This document shows, in pieces, positions 28,098-37,737 of a stretch of DNA of 64,000 nt. Position numbers and translations under genes: made by a program. Source of the stretch: Rhodobiaceae bacterium (GTDB lineage: Bacteria > Pseudomonadota > Alphaproteobacteria > Parvibaculales > Parvibaculaceae); assembly GCA_021404525.1 (NCBI GenBank), contig JAAWWE010000001.1, positions 558,001 through 622,000 of the forward strand, written 5' to 3'. The notes beneath the pieces are model-generated. The model ran no database searches, was not told the origin of the DNA, and saw only the letters and a list, made by a program, of their open reading frames with translations. Position 1 is the stretch's first letter, and each line of letters starts with the position of its first letter.

Positions 28098-28952
28098 GTG
28101 AGCACCGCCAAATCTGCTGAAACGAAATCTTCATCGCTTGGTGTCCGCGTTGCATCAGCCGTTGTTCTGGCCCCCATAGTGCTCGGCGCTGTTTGGGTGG
28201 GAGGAACTGCGTTTCTTGCTCTGCTTATGATCGCCGGTCCTTTGATGGCACTGGAATGGGCGCGACTTGCAGAACCTGAGGGATCTGCTGTCACTGAGCA
28301 GATCGGGCTTACCATTGGTTTGGTTGTCTTTCTTGTGACAATGGCGACGGGTGACGCGGGATTAGCTTTTGTGCTCTTGCTGACAATCCTCGGTTTGACC
28401 ATGGCATGGTGTGTCTGGACCGACCGGCCTCCCTCGCGCACGCTAATCGGGTTTGCCTATGTTGGCGGCGCTGTTGTGTCTTTCGCCTGGTTGCGCGGCG
28501 ATAGCGATATGGGACGCTTGACGATTATCTGGCTACTGGGCGTTGTGTGGGCCACCGACATCGGCGCCTATTTTGTGGGGCGCACTTTTGGCGGGCCAAA
28601 AATGGCACCCAGACTTTCACCCAACAAAACATGGTCGGGCCTCATTGGCGGCATGGCCTCTGCCGCAATCGTGAGCGTTGCCGTTTTTGTCTGGGCAGAT
28701 GTTCAGAGTATGACAATGTCCACTGGCATATTGGTCGGTCTTGCCGTGTTTGCAGCTCTGGTCGCACTCCTGTCGCAAGCAGGCGACATTTATGAGTCGT
28801 CAATGAAACGCCGCGCAGGTGTCAAAGATTCCGGAACGATCATCCCCGGGCATGGCGGTATTCTTGACCGCGTCGACGGTCTCATGTTCGCAGCGACGTT
28901 CGTGGCGTTGGTTGTCATTGGCGTACACTATTTGGTTGGATGGATGTCATGA
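28098..28952 (+). CDS. cdsA: Phosphatidate cytidylyltransferase
   Basis: A 284-residue membrane enzyme that makes CDP-diacylglycerol for phospholipid synthesis. About seven hydrophobic helices are visible. The C-terminal CDP-alcohol signature is complete (SQAGDIYESSMKRRAGVKDSGTIIPGHGGILDRVDGLM, about residues 229-266), and WATDIGAYFVGRTFGGPKMAPRLSPNKTWSG is typical. It starts at a GTG with AGGGACA upstream. Its TGA overlaps the dxr start as ATGA. Confidence 0.96.
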   Translation: MSTAKSAETKSSSLGVRVASAVVLAPIVLGAVWVGGTAFLALLMIAGPLMALEWARLAEPEGSAVTEQIGLTIGLVVFLVTMATGDAGLAFVLLLTILGLTMAWCVWTDRPPSRTLIGFAYVGGAVVSFAWLRGDSDMGRLTIIWLLGVVWATDIGAYFVGRTFGGPKMAPRLSPNKTWSGLIGGMASAAIVSVAVFVWADVQSMTMSTGILVGLAVFAALVALLSQAGDIYESSMKRRAGVKDSGTIIPGHGGILDRVDGLMFAATFVALVVIGVHYLVGWMS

Positions 28953-30154
28953 GCGTGAACCCAGTTCCAACGATTGGTACCGCCCGTCGTCGTGTGTCCA
29001 TTCTTGGGTCGACCGGCTCCATCGGGTGCAACACCCTCGATCTCATCGGTCGTAATCGCGACAGCTATGATGTCGTCGCGCTGACGGCGCAAACAAACGT
29101 CAAGGCGCTTGCAGACCAAGCCAAAGAGTTTGATGCAGAACTGGCTGTGATTGGTGACGAAACACGGCTAGGTGATTTGCAGGATGCGCTTGCTAGCACC
29201 GGTATCGAATGTGCCGCAGGGCGCAGCGCTTTGGAGGATGCGGGCGCCAGACCTGCCGATTGGGTGATGGCAGCCATTGTTGGCACAGCAGGATTATCAC
29301 CAACGCTCCAGGCGGTGCGACAGGGGGCGCATGTCGCATTGGCGAACAAAGAGTGCCTTGTGTCAGCAGGGAACATCTTCCTGGCGGAGGTTGCTGCATC
29401 AGGAGCGACGCTTCTTCCGGCTGATTCTGAGCACAATGCCATCTTCCAGGTACTTGATCCGGCCAAACTGGAGAGCGTCGACAAAATCATCCTGACAGCT
29501 TCCGGTGGTCCCTTTTTAGGGACATCGATTGAGGACATGCGCAAGGCGACCCCGGCACAAGCCGTAGCGCATCCTCAATGGTCCATGGGCGCAAAAATTT
29601 CCGTTGATTCGGCTACTTTGATGAATAAGGGGCTGGAATTGATCGAGGCCCACTATTTATTTCCCGTTGGTCGCGAAAAACTGGATGTGGTGATCCATCC
29701 ACAATCCATCATTCATTCCATGGTCGCTTACAATGATGGATCGGTCCTTGCGCAACTCGGATCACCTGATATGCGCACACCAATCAGCTATACGCTGGCC
29801 TGGCCGGAGCGGATGGAAACACCGGCTGATCGGTTGAACCTGGCAGAGATTGGCCAGTTAACCTTCGAAAACCCTGATTTAGAGCGGTTTCCAGCCCTCG
29901 CCCTGGCGGCAGAGGCCCTGAGATTGGACAATGGGTCTGCGACGGTTATGAACGCGGCGAATGAAATTGCCGTAGCAGCCTTTCTCTCAGAAAGAATAGG
30001 TTTTTTGGACATTTCGGCACTTGCGGCGGACATTCTGGAAGATTTTGCCGCCAGAGAAGGGCGCGCCTCATTTACCACTCTCGACGATGTGTTGGATTTA
30101 GACGATTTGGGGCGTCAAAAAGCTCAGGAATGGGTGCAAAAGCGCGCCAGCTGA
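28949..30154 (+). CDS. dxr: 1-deoxy-D-xylulose 5-phosphate reductoisomerase
   Basis: A 401-residue NADPH enzyme of the MEP isoprenoid pathway that forms 2-C-methyl-D-erythritol 4-phosphate. The NADPH loop is SILGSTGSIGCNTLDLI. ALANKECLVSAG, PADSEHNAIFQ (metal-binding), TASGGPFLGT, and HPQWSMGAKISVDSATLMNKGLELIEA are intact. I chose the ATG at 28949, in the ATGA overlap with cdsA; an in-frame ATG at 28940 adds three residues. It follows uppS and cdsA in an isoprenoid-envelope operon. Confidence 0.96.
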   Translation: MSVNPVPTIGTARRRVSILGSTGSIGCNTLDLIGRNRDSYDVVALTAQTNVKALADQAKEFDAELAVIGDETRLGDLQDALASTGIECAAGRSALEDAGARPADWVMAAIVGTAGLSPTLQAVRQGAHVALANKECLVSAGNIFLAEVAASGATLLPADSEHNAIFQVLDPAKLESVDKIILTASGGPFLGTSIEDMRKATPAQAVAHPQWSMGAKISVDSATLMNKGLELIEAHYLFPVGREKLDVVIHPQSIIHSMVAYNDGSVLAQLGSPDMRTPISYTLAWPERMETPADRLNLAEIGQLTFENPDLERFPALALAAEALRLDNGSATVMNAANEIAVAAFLSERIGFLDISALAADILEDFAAREGRASFTTLDDVLDLDDLGRQKAQEWVQKRAS

Positions 30155-30268
30155 ATTAGGGTATGCCTTTGCTTCACAGGGTGATTTCTCTGGGAAGTGG
30201 CGGAGCGCGCGGGCGTTCCTGGGGGAAACAGAGGGCACGGCCCTAAAACGAGAGTTGCTGTCGGCAGT

Positions 30269-31438
30269 ATGGAATTCATCACAGGAATTGGGGGGGTAGG
30301 CGGATCGTTGATCAGCTACATAATTCCCTTCTTATTCGTCCTTACGATCGTCGTGTTTTTTCACGAGCTCGGCCATTTTTTGGTGGCCCGGTGGGCAGGA
30401 GTGACCGTCGAAACCTTCTCCATTGGTTTCGGCCGCGAGATCTATGGATGGAACGACAGCAAGGGCACCCGGTGGAAGATCAGTTGGATACCGCTCGGCG
30501 GCTATGTGAAATTTCTCGGAGATGAAAACGCCGCAAGCACGCCATCCAAAGATACCCTCGCAAACATGACGCCTGAGCAGGCTGCCGGGAACTTCCACGC
30601 AAAGCCGCTCTCAAGTCGTGCTGCTGTCGTAGCGGCCGGGCCGGTCGCTAACTTCATCCTCGCGATTGTTATCTTCGCAGGCCTGATACTGGCTTTTGGA
30701 GAACGGATTGTCGCGCCGATGGTCGCAGAAGTTCGAGCTGACAGTGCAGCTGAAGCGGCGGGCTTCCAAGTCGGAGACCGTGTTCTGGAAATATCTGGAA
30801 CCCAGATCGATAGTTTCCGTGAAATGCAGATGATCGTATCCTTCAGCGCTGACGAACGCTTGGAAATTCTTGTGGAGCGGAACGGTGAGAATGTCCTGCT
30901 GGAAGCAACACCAAACGTTCATGAGATGACCGATCGGTTTGGCAACGTGCAGCGGATCGGACTACTTGGAATTGGTGCAGATCCTGACCCTGCGAATTCG
31001 ATCCATGTCCGTCATGGTCCGTTTACAGCTGTTTGGATGGGGGTCGAGCAGACCTGGTTTATCGTATCCCGGACCTTCCAGTTTCTTGGCGACATGATCA
31101 TAGGTCGTGAGGACACCAGTCAGCTCAGAGGGCCGCTTGGGATTGCGCAGACTTCGGGTCAGGTTGCGACATTGGGACTGGCTGCTCTCATCAATCTGGC
31201 AGCCGTGCTTTCAGTGAGTATTGGGTTGATCAACTTGTTTCCGATCCCGATGCTCGATGGCGGGCATTTGCTTTATTATGGCGTGGAAGCCGTGCGCGGA
31301 AAGCCCATGGGAGACGAAGCGCAGGAATATGGTTTTCGCATTGGTCTGGCATTGGTGATGATGCTGATGGTCTTTGCGACATGGAATGATTTAACTCACC
31401 TACGGGTGTTTGAGTTTCTTTCGAACCTCCTGAGTTAA
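30269..31438 (+). CDS. rseP: Site-2 intramembrane zinc metalloprotease
   Basis: A 389-residue S2P protease that cleaves transmembrane anti-sigma factors and signal peptides within the membrane. The zinc motif FFHELGHFLVARW places H32, E33 and H36. The distal LFPIPMLDGGHLLYY supplies the third ligand. One PDZ domain lies in the periplasmic loop (about residues 150-235), against two in E. coli RseP. The frame is open from 30197, but MEFITGIGG at 30269 matches relatives. The position between dxr and bamA is conserved; the Caulobacter homologue is MmpA. Confidence 0.95.
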   Translation: MEFITGIGGVGGSLISYIIPFLFVLTIVVFFHELGHFLVARWAGVTVETFSIGFGREIYGWNDSKGTRWKISWIPLGGYVKFLGDENAASTPSKDTLANMTPEQAAGNFHAKPLSSRAAVVAAGPVANFILAIVIFAGLILAFGERIVAPMVAEVRADSAAEAAGFQVGDRVLEISGTQIDSFREMQMIVSFSADERLEILVERNGENVLLEATPNVHEMTDRFGNVQRIGLLGIGADPDPANSIHVRHGPFTAVWMGVEQTWFIVSRTFQFLGDMIIGREDTSQLRGPLGIAQTSGQVATLGLAALINLAAVLSVSIGLINLFPIPMLDGGHLLYYGVEAVRGKPMGDEAQEYGFRIGLALVMMLMVFATWNDLTHLRVFEFLSNLLS

Positions 31439-31453
31439 TGCGAGGACGAACGT

Positions 31454-33808
31454 ATGAGGCGTATGACGCGAATGATGGATAAGAGATATAGTCTCCTGAC
31501 GACGACGATGCTGCCGCTTGCCTGTGCCTGTTCACTAGTCGGCGTGGCCCTGTGGGCGCCTGGCGCTCATGCAGTTGAGCCTGCAATCGGTTCATTTCAA
31601 TTGGCGGCAAGCGATGTCATCTCCAACATTGTTGTTGAAGGCAATCAGCGGATCGAGCCCGAGACCGTTCGTTCTTACATGGTCTTTAAACAGGGCGACG
31701 TATACGACGACCAGAAGGTTGATGAATCTCTGAAGACCCTTTTCGCGACTGGTCTCTTTGCCGATGTGACCATTCGCCGTGAAGGCAATCGGCTAATTGT
31801 CGCCATCGCAGAGAACCCTGTTATCAATCGTGTTGCTTTCGAAGGCAACAACGCAGTGAACGATGATGCGCTAGAGACAGAAGTGCAGCTCAAGCCGCGT
31901 ACGATTTACACAAGAGCGAAGGTCCAGGGTGATGTGCAACGCATTGTCGATGTGATGCGACGTTCTGGCCGCTTTTCAGCGACCGTCGAGCCCAAAGTTA
32001 TCCAGCTGCCTCAAAACCGGGTGGATTTGGTTTTCGAAATAGATGAAGGACCGGTCACGAAGATCGGTGGTATCAACTTCATTGGTAACCAGGAGTTTTC
32101 AGACGGACGACTTCGCGAAATCATTGCGACTTCTGAATCGGCCTGGTGGAAATTTCTGTCAAGTTCAGACAATTACGATCCTGACCGCCTGGCCTTCGAC
32201 CGGGAGCTCCTAAGACGCCACTACCTCTCAGAAGGCTTCGCCGACTTCCAGGTTGTCTCAGCTGTTGCTGACCTCAGTCGCGATGGCGAAGAGTTTTTCA
32301 TCACCTTCACTGTGGAAGAAGGGGAACAATATACCTTCGGGCCATCACAAGTGACGACAGAGCTAGACAAGCTTGATATCGACAAACTGAATTCTCTTAT
32401 TCTCACCCTCGAAGGCGACACTTATGATGCCGGTCTGATTGACAAGACCGTTGATGCGCTGACGTTTGAGGCCGGTACAAAGGGCTATGCCTTTTCAGAA
32501 GTAAGGCCGCGCGTCCGTCGCGACAAAGAAACCCTCATTGCTGCTGTAACCTACAGGATCACTGAAGGACCGCGCGCATACGTTGAACGCATCAATATTG
32601 ACGGCAACCTGCGGACACTTGACCGGGTTATTCGCCGTGAAATGCGAATGGCCGAAGGCGACGCATTCAACCGTGTCTTGCTGGAGCGGTCTGAAAAGAG
32701 CATCCGCGCGCTTGGCTTCTTTGCTGCTGTTGAAGTGACCGAAGAGCCAGGTTCGGCGCCTGATCAAACGATCATCAATGTCGCGGTTCAGGAGCAATCG
32801 ACGGGTGAGTTGTCACTTGGCTTTGGCTTTTCGTCGACCGATAGTGCGCTTGCCGATATCAGCCTCACCGAGCGGAACTTCATGGGTAAGGGCCAGCTGT
32901 TGCGATTGAGGCTTGCTCTGTCTGGCACTAGTCAACAGATCGATATGCGGTTCACTGAGCCCTACTTCCTAGGCCGCGATCTGGTCGCCGGGCTTGATTT
33001 GTTCGGTGTGGAGAATGATTTTCAGGATGAATCCGGATTTGATGAGCGCGTAACCGGTTTCGGTTTCCGCTTTGGATTTCCGCTTTCGGAAAACGGAAGA
33101 ATTCTCACACGGTATGCTCTGCGCCGTGAAGAAATCACCAATCTGACGACTGCTGCGCAAGCGTTTATTAGACCGCGGGATGAGATCAAGTCCACCGTTG
33201 GGTATACCTACTACCTGGACAGAAGAAATGATCCGGTCGTTCCCACAGGTGGTTGGGATTTGGAAATCGATCAGGAGTTCGCGGGCGCGGGTGGGTCTGT
33301 GCGTTATATCCGAAATGAAATCACGGCGCGTACCTACTATGAAATCACAGATGAGTTTCTGGCGAGCCTACGGCTTAAGGCAGGGGCCATTGAAGGCATC
33401 GGTCAGGATGTGAACATTTCTGATCGCTTCTTTATCGGCGGATCGGATTTTCGCGGTTTCGAGCGATCTGGCGTGGGGCCGCGAGACCTGGTGTCTGATA
33501 ACGCGTTGGGTGCCCAGGCGTTCGCCGTCGGTAGCGCTGAGGTTACCTTCCCGAACTTCCTTCCTGAAGCGCTTGATATTACAACCAGTTTGTTTACAGA
33601 CGTTGGGATTGTAGGAACTGCCGATCAGGACGATATCGGGACCATCGTTCGGGTCGAGGATGATCTAACACCGCGTGTAACCGCCGGTATTAGTGTCTAC
33701 TGGCAGTCGCCATTCGGGCCGGTCAGAGTAGATCTAAGTCAGGCGATCAAAAAAGAAGAATACGACAAAACAGAAGCCTTTCGGTTCTCTGCCGGCACGC
33801 GTTTCTAA
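31454..33808 (+). CDS. bamA: Outer membrane protein assembly factor BamA
   Basis: A 784-residue Omp85 protein that inserts beta-barrels into the outer membrane. A signal peptide ends near PGAHA. Five POTRA repeats span about residues 50-440 (the first begins SNIVVEGNQRIEPETVRSYM). The C-terminal 16-strand barrel contains the VRGF-type loop motif as FIGGSDFRGFERSGVGPRD (residues about 660-678), and it ends in Phe (SAGTRF), as barrels do. It lies between rseP and ompH. The start at 31454 follows TGCGAGGACGA. Confidence 0.96.
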   Translation: MRRMTRMMDKRYSLLTTTMLPLACACSLVGVALWAPGAHAVEPAIGSFQLAASDVISNIVVEGNQRIEPETVRSYMVFKQGDVYDDQKVDESLKTLFATGLFADVTIRREGNRLIVAIAENPVINRVAFEGNNAVNDDALETEVQLKPRTIYTRAKVQGDVQRIVDVMRRSGRFSATVEPKVIQLPQNRVDLVFEIDEGPVTKIGGINFIGNQEFSDGRLREIIATSESAWWKFLSSSDNYDPDRLAFDRELLRRHYLSEGFADFQVVSAVADLSRDGEEFFITFTVEEGEQYTFGPSQVTTELDKLDIDKLNSLILTLEGDTYDAGLIDKTVDALTFEAGTKGYAFSEVRPRVRRDKETLIAAVTYRITEGPRAYVERINIDGNLRTLDRVIRREMRMAEGDAFNRVLLERSEKSIRALGFFAAVEVTEEPGSAPDQTIINVAVQEQSTGELSLGFGFSSTDSALADISLTERNFMGKGQLLRLRLALSGTSQQIDMRFTEPYFLGRDLVAGLDLFGVENDFQDESGFDERVTGFGFRFGFPLSENGRILTRYALRREEITNLTTAAQAFIRPRDEIKSTVGYTYYLDRRNDPVVPTGGWDLEIDQEFAGAGGSVRYIRNEITARTYYEITDEFLASLRLKAGAIEGIGQDVNISDRFFIGGSDFRGFERSGVGPRDLVSDNALGAQAFAVGSAEVTFPNFLPEALDITTSLFTDVGIVGTADQDDIGTIVRVEDDLTPRVTAGISVYWQSPFGPVRVDLSQAIKKEEYDKTEAFRFSAGTRF

Positions 33809-33823
33809 CTTAATGGAAAAGGT

Positions 33824-34420
33824 ATGATGTACTTCTACAAGGCAGCAAAACAATTTGCCGCAGCTTTCACTTTGGTGTCCGCAGTGCTGGTTATGCAGGT
33901 GGCGACGACAACCTCGGCGCAGGCGGAAAAGGCACCTACGGTCATCTTGATTGTGGATATGGCCGGATTGTTTACAACTTCTGAAGTTGGCCAGGATGTT
34001 TCGCGCCAGGTTCAGGAATTGGCAGCCGCGCTCCAACAAGAAGACTTAACAACTAGGCAGGCGCTTGCCGCAGAGGCGGAGAGCATTGCTCAGCAACGGG
34101 CAAACTTCACTCCGGACGAGTTGCAGGCAAAGGCAGCAGACCTGCAACTGCGGCAACAAACCCATGTCCAAAAGATAGCAGTGCGTCAACAGGGCATTCA
34201 GCTGGGGCACGCTCAAGCGAACAATCAAATCGCTGAGGTAATTAAACCGATATTCGGAGAGCTCTTGTTGAAGCACAATGCGGGTCTTTTGATCGACCAG
34301 GCAAATGTGCTCGCCGGAGGTCTGGATCTGAATATCACCGCTGAAGCAATGGCCCTGTTGAACCAGCGCCTTTCAAAGCTCACTGTAACACCGGTGACCC
34401 CAGAGACATCTGGTCAATAG
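33824..34420 (+). CDS. ompH: OmpH/Skp-family periplasmic chaperone
   Basis: A 198-residue protein with a signal peptide (about residues 1-34, ending AQA), then IVDMAGLFTTSEVGQDVSRQV, the usual Skp start. A long Gln/Ala-rich helical region (about 55-140) would form the coiled-coil tentacles. Skp trimers hold unfolded outer-membrane proteins for BamA, and the gene lies directly downstream of bamA and upstream of lpxD. Sequence similarity within this family is always low, so the call leans on signal, coiled coil and position. Confidence 0.85.
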   Translation: MMYFYKAAKQFAAAFTLVSAVLVMQVATTTSAQAEKAPTVILIVDMAGLFTTSEVGQDVSRQVQELAAALQQEDLTTRQALAAEAESIAQQRANFTPDELQAKAADLQLRQQTHVQKIAVRQQGIQLGHAQANNQIAEVIKPIFGELLLKHNAGLLIDQANVLAGGLDLNITAEAMALLNQRLSKLTVTPVTPETSGQ

Positions 34421-34449
34421 CGGGTTGACGACAGGGACCATTAATAAAT

Positions 34450-35511
34450 ATGGCTGATCCACGCTTCTTCGAAAAAGAAGGCCCATTTTCACTGGCTGAA
34501 CTGGCGTCGCAGATAGAAGCAACAGTGCATGAAGGAACTGACGGCACCATCTCGATTGTTGACGTTGCACCGCTTGATTCCGCTGGGGCTCACGAGATCG
34601 CATTTCTGGACAATCCAAAATACGTCTCAGCTTTTGAAACAACCAAAGCTAGTGCATGTATTGTCGCGAGCAAGTTTGTTGACAAGGCACCGTCAGGAAT
34701 TGCTCTGCTGGTAAGTGATCAGCCATACAGGTCTTATGCACTGGCCGCGCAGTGTTTCTACCCCACAAGCTGTCGCCCGTTAGACACGTTTGGTGATGCA
34801 TCGGCGGTGAGTCCAGCGGCACACATTCATCCATCCGCTAAAGTGGGCGATGGCGCGACCATCGAGCCCGGCGCTGTGGTGAGTGCAGATTGCGAGATCG
34901 GGGCGGGGGCTGTGATTTCCTCCAATTCGGTGGTGAGCAAAGGAACAACCGTTGGTAGGGATAGTTATATTGGCCCTGGAGCGACCATTTCTCATGCTCA
35001 TATTGGAGACCGAGTGACCATTCACTCTGGTGTGCGTATCGGACAGGATGGATTTGGATTTGCGATGGGACTGCCCACGCACGAAAAAATCCCACAACTG
35101 GGCCGTGTGATTGTTCAGGATGATGTCGAGATCGGTGCAAATACGACCATAGATAGAGGGGCAGGGCCTGATACCATCATTGGGGCCGGAACCAAGATCG
35201 ACAATTTGGTTCAGATCGGTCACAACGTCGTCATTGGTCAAGGGTGCATTATCGTCGCTCAATGCGGCCTCTCTGGCAGTGGTGAGTTTGGTGACTATGT
35301 CGCTTTGGGTGCGCGCGTTGGAACGATCGGCCACATTAAGATTGGTGACGGAGTGCAGATTGCAGCGCGCTCAAGCGTCATTCATGATATTCCGGCGGGA
35401 GAGCGTTGGGGCGGCACACCAGCAAAACCTGTCAGGGAATGGCAGCGCGAGCTGATTGCTTTGCAACGCATGGCGAAGGACTATGGAAAAAAGAAGGGTT
35501 CGAACACCTAA
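34450..35511 (+). CDS. lpxD: UDP-3-O-(3-hydroxymyristoyl)glucosamine N-acyltransferase
   Basis: A 353-residue trimeric left-handed beta-helix enzyme that adds the second acyl chain in lipid A synthesis. The N-terminal uridine-binding domain has [10 protein letters not shown]. The hexapeptide repeats run from about residue 118 ([19 protein letters not shown]). The conserved GQDGFGFA and [11 protein letters not shown] with the catalytic His are present, as is the C-terminal [15 protein letters not shown]. Lies in the ompH-lpxD-fabZ-lpxA-lpxI-lpxB run. Confidence 0.96.
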   Translation: MADPRFFEKEGPFSLAELASQIEATVHEGTDGTISIVDVAPLDSAGAHEIAFLDNPKYVSAFETTKASACIVASKFVDKAPSGIALLVSDQPYRSYALAAQCFYPTSCRPLDTFGDASAVSPAAHIHPSAKVGDGATIEPGAVVSADCEIGAGAVISSNSVVSKGTTVGRDSYIGPGATISHAHIGDRVTIHSGVRIGQDGFGFAMGLPTHEKIPQLGRVIVQDDVEIGANTTIDRGAGPDTIIGAGTKIDNLVQIGHNVVIGQGCIIVAQCGLSGSGEFGDYVALGARVGTIGHIKIGDGVQIAARSSVIHDIPAGERWGGTPAKPVREWQRELIALQRMAKDYGKKKGSNT

Positions 35512-35558
35512 GATGCATTGGGTGTTTGTTCGGGGCGTTCAGTTTTGGAAGCAGAGAG

Positions 35559-36056
35559 ATGACTGAGACGACAAGTGAGCTAAAAGAAGAGAGTGGCAAA
35601 GTACTGGGGTTTGCGGATGTAAATCGCGTGATGGAGTTGCTTCCACACCGGTATCCGATGCTTCTGATCGACAAGATCCGCGATATGGATGGATGTGAAT
35701 CCGCCGTCGGTGTTAAGAATGTGACCATCAACGATCCCTATTTTCAGGGGCATTTTCCGGGGCACCCGGTGTTCCCAGGCGTGTTGATCGTTGAAGCCAT
35801 GGCCCAGACCGCGGGGGCGCTGGTCATCCATGGGACTGAAGGTGATGCTGGCAAGAAGATCGTCTACTTCATGGCAATTGACAAAGCTAAGTTCCGCAAA
35901 CCCGTCGTGCCTGGTGACCAGTTGGAGCTGCATGTATCGAAACTGCAGAACCGGGGACCGGTCTGGAAGTTCAGGGGCATTGCAAAGGTAGATGGCGCGG
36001 TTGTTGCTGAAGCAGACTATGCAGCCATGATCCGCGATGCGGAAGAGGACGAATGA
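35559..36056 (+). CDS. fabZ: 3-hydroxyacyl-[ACP] dehydratase FabZ
   Basis: A 165-residue hotdog-fold dehydratase of type II fatty acid synthesis, which competes with LpxA for hydroxyacyl-ACP. It contains [14 protein letters not shown], the catalytic His in [26 protein letters not shown], and the conserved Glu in that segment. The frame extends to 35406, overlapping lpxD; I chose the ATG at 35559 with AGAGAG before it. Its TGA overlaps the lpxA ATG by 4 bases. Confidence 0.96.
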   Translation: MTETTSELKEESGKVLGFADVNRVMELLPHRYPMLLIDKIRDMDGCESAVGVKNVTINDPYFQGHFPGHPVFPGVLIVEAMAQTAGALVIHGTEGDAGKKIVYFMAIDKAKFRKPVVPGDQLELHVSKLQNRGPVWKFRGIAKVDGAVVAEADYAAMIRDAEEDE

Positions 36057-36853
36057 CCGAAATACACGACACAGCAATCGTTGATGCATCCGCCGAATTG
36101 GCGTCCGACGTTGTCGTCGGTCCCTATTCAATCGTTGGTCCTCGCGTTCGTTTAGCAGAGGGTGTCAAACTGCATTCGCATGTTGTTGTGGACGGGAAAA
36201 CCAGTGTCGGCGCTCGTACCGAAATTTTTCCTTTCGCCTCAATCGGTCAGCCACCGCAGGACCTGAAATATGAGGGGGAAGAGAGCGAGCTCATCGTAGG
36301 TTCCGATAACATGATCCGAGAGCATGTGACCATGAATTCAGGAACCGAAGGCGGTGGCTTGGTGACGGAAGTGGGCAGTAACTGTGCTTTCCTGACAGGA
36401 GCTCATGTAGGGCACGACACCAAGGTTGGGAATGGCGTTGTTCTTTCTAACAATGTCATGCTTGCGGGCCATTGCATCATTGAAGATTTTGTCATCGTTA
36501 GCGGTGGTGCAGGTGTTCACCAGTTCACGCGTATCGGAAAACACTCCTTCATCGGTGGCATGAGCGGCGTTGAAAATGATGTCATTCCCTATGGGATGGT
36601 TTTGGGAAACCGCGCACGACTCGCAGGCCTGAACGTGATTGGCATGAAAAGACGGGGGTTCGAACGCGAGCAAATTCATGCGCTTCGGGCGGCCTATCGA
36701 ATGCTTTTTGCTGAAGAAGGCACGTTGCGCGAACGAGTTGATGATGTTGCTGCACTCTTCAGTGAACAGCGGGATGTGATGGACATCATTGACTTCATCA
36801 AAGCTGAGACAAGCAGATCTATCTGCATGCCTCGGGCCGCCACAGATGACTAA
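36053..36853 (+). CDS. lpxA: UDP-N-acetylglucosamine O-acyltransferase
   Basis: A 266-residue left-handed beta-helix trimer that carries out the first step of lipid A synthesis. The sequence shows [57 protein letters not shown] and the catalytic His region ([16 protein letters not shown]). [23 protein letters not shown] starts the helical C-terminal domain. It starts within the ATGA overlap with fabZ. The length is standard. Confidence 0.97.
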   Translation: MTEIHDTAIVDASAELASDVVVGPYSIVGPRVRLAEGVKLHSHVVVDGKTSVGARTEIFPFASIGQPPQDLKYEGEESELIVGSDNMIREHVTMNSGTEGGGLVTEVGSNCAFLTGAHVGHDTKVGNGVVLSNNVMLAGHCIIEDFVIVSGGAGVHQFTRIGKHSFIGGMSGVENDVIPYGMVLGNRARLAGLNVIGMKRRGFEREQIHALRAAYRMLFAEEGTLRERVDDVAALFSEQRDVMDIIDFIKAETSRSICMPRAATDD

Positions 36854-36876
36854 GGCGTAGAGAGCGCTGATCAGAA

Positions 36877-37737
36877 ATGAGCGCTTCACCTCCTGACCAA
36901 TCCGCCCTCGGAATCATCGCGGGAGGAGGGCCACTTCCAAGTGTTGTTGCAGAAGCAGCTGTGGCCAAAGGGCGTCCGGTGTTTATTGTGGGGATCGAAG
37001 GGTGGAGTGATGCCACTATCGAGGCATTTCCGCATGCATGGGTTCGCTACGGGGCTCTTGGCAGGACAATTGACTTGCTCAAACAAGCCAGATGCCGCGA
37101 CCTGGTCATGATCGGTCCACTCGACCGTCCAACTCTCTTTAACTTTCGTCCGGACATGACGATATTGCGGTCACTGATCCGGGTTCTTGGTCTGCTTCGG
37201 CGCGGCGACGATGGCCTGCTTAGTGGCACAGTTAGATATTTCGAAGAGACACACGGATTTCATATCCGCCCGGCTGAAGAGGTCGCTGCTGAGCTCGTTG
37301 CACCGGCCGGATTGCTAACGAACACCGAGCCAAGCCTGGCGGATGAAACGGACATACAAATGGCCGTCGAAATTGTTCGGGAGCGCGGCGAGAGAGATTT
37401 AGGTCAAGGAGCAGTGGTTGCTAACGGTCAAATCCTTGATGTTGAGGACAATGCGGGGACCGATGAAATGTTACGGCGCGTCGCCCGACTGCCTGAGAGA
37501 CCTGATAGGACAGGTGTTTTGGTGAAACTCCCGAAGCCGGGGCAGGAGAGGCGGGTCGACCTCCCCACATTGGGGCTCACCACGGTGGAGAATGCCGCTG
37601 CAGCGGGTCTCGCCGGAATTGCTTATGAGGCGTCCGGCGCGCTGATTGCCAATGTCGACGCTGTCGGAAAATACGCCGATGAATTAGGCCTGTTTGTTAC
37701 GGGACTTCCTGCAGGGACCGGAGAAGGCAACGCATGA
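36877..37737 (+). CDS. lpxI: UDP-2,3-diacylglucosamine diphosphatase LpxI
   Basis: A 286-residue DUF1009 hydrolase that produces lipid X from UDP-2,3-diacylglucosamine. Alphaproteobacteria use it in place of LpxH. It opens LGIIAGGGPLPSVVAEAA. The C-terminal domain contains GAVVANGQILDVEDNAGTDEML and KLPKPGQERRVDLPTLGLTTVENA, which includes the Asp reported as catalytic in the Caulobacter enzyme. It lies between lpxA and lpxB, and its stop overlaps the lpxB ATG by 4 bases. Confidence 0.95.
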   Translation: MSASPPDQSALGIIAGGGPLPSVVAEAAVAKGRPVFIVGIEGWSDATIEAFPHAWVRYGALGRTIDLLKQARCRDLVMIGPLDRPTLFNFRPDMTILRSLIRVLGLLRRGDDGLLSGTVRYFEETHGFHIRPAEEVAAELVAPAGLLTNTEPSLADETDIQMAVEIVRERGERDLGQGAVVANGQILDVEDNAGTDEMLRRVARLPERPDRTGVLVKLPKPGQERRVDLPTLGLTTVENAAAAGLAGIAYEASGALIANVDAVGKYADELGLFVTGLPAGTGEGNA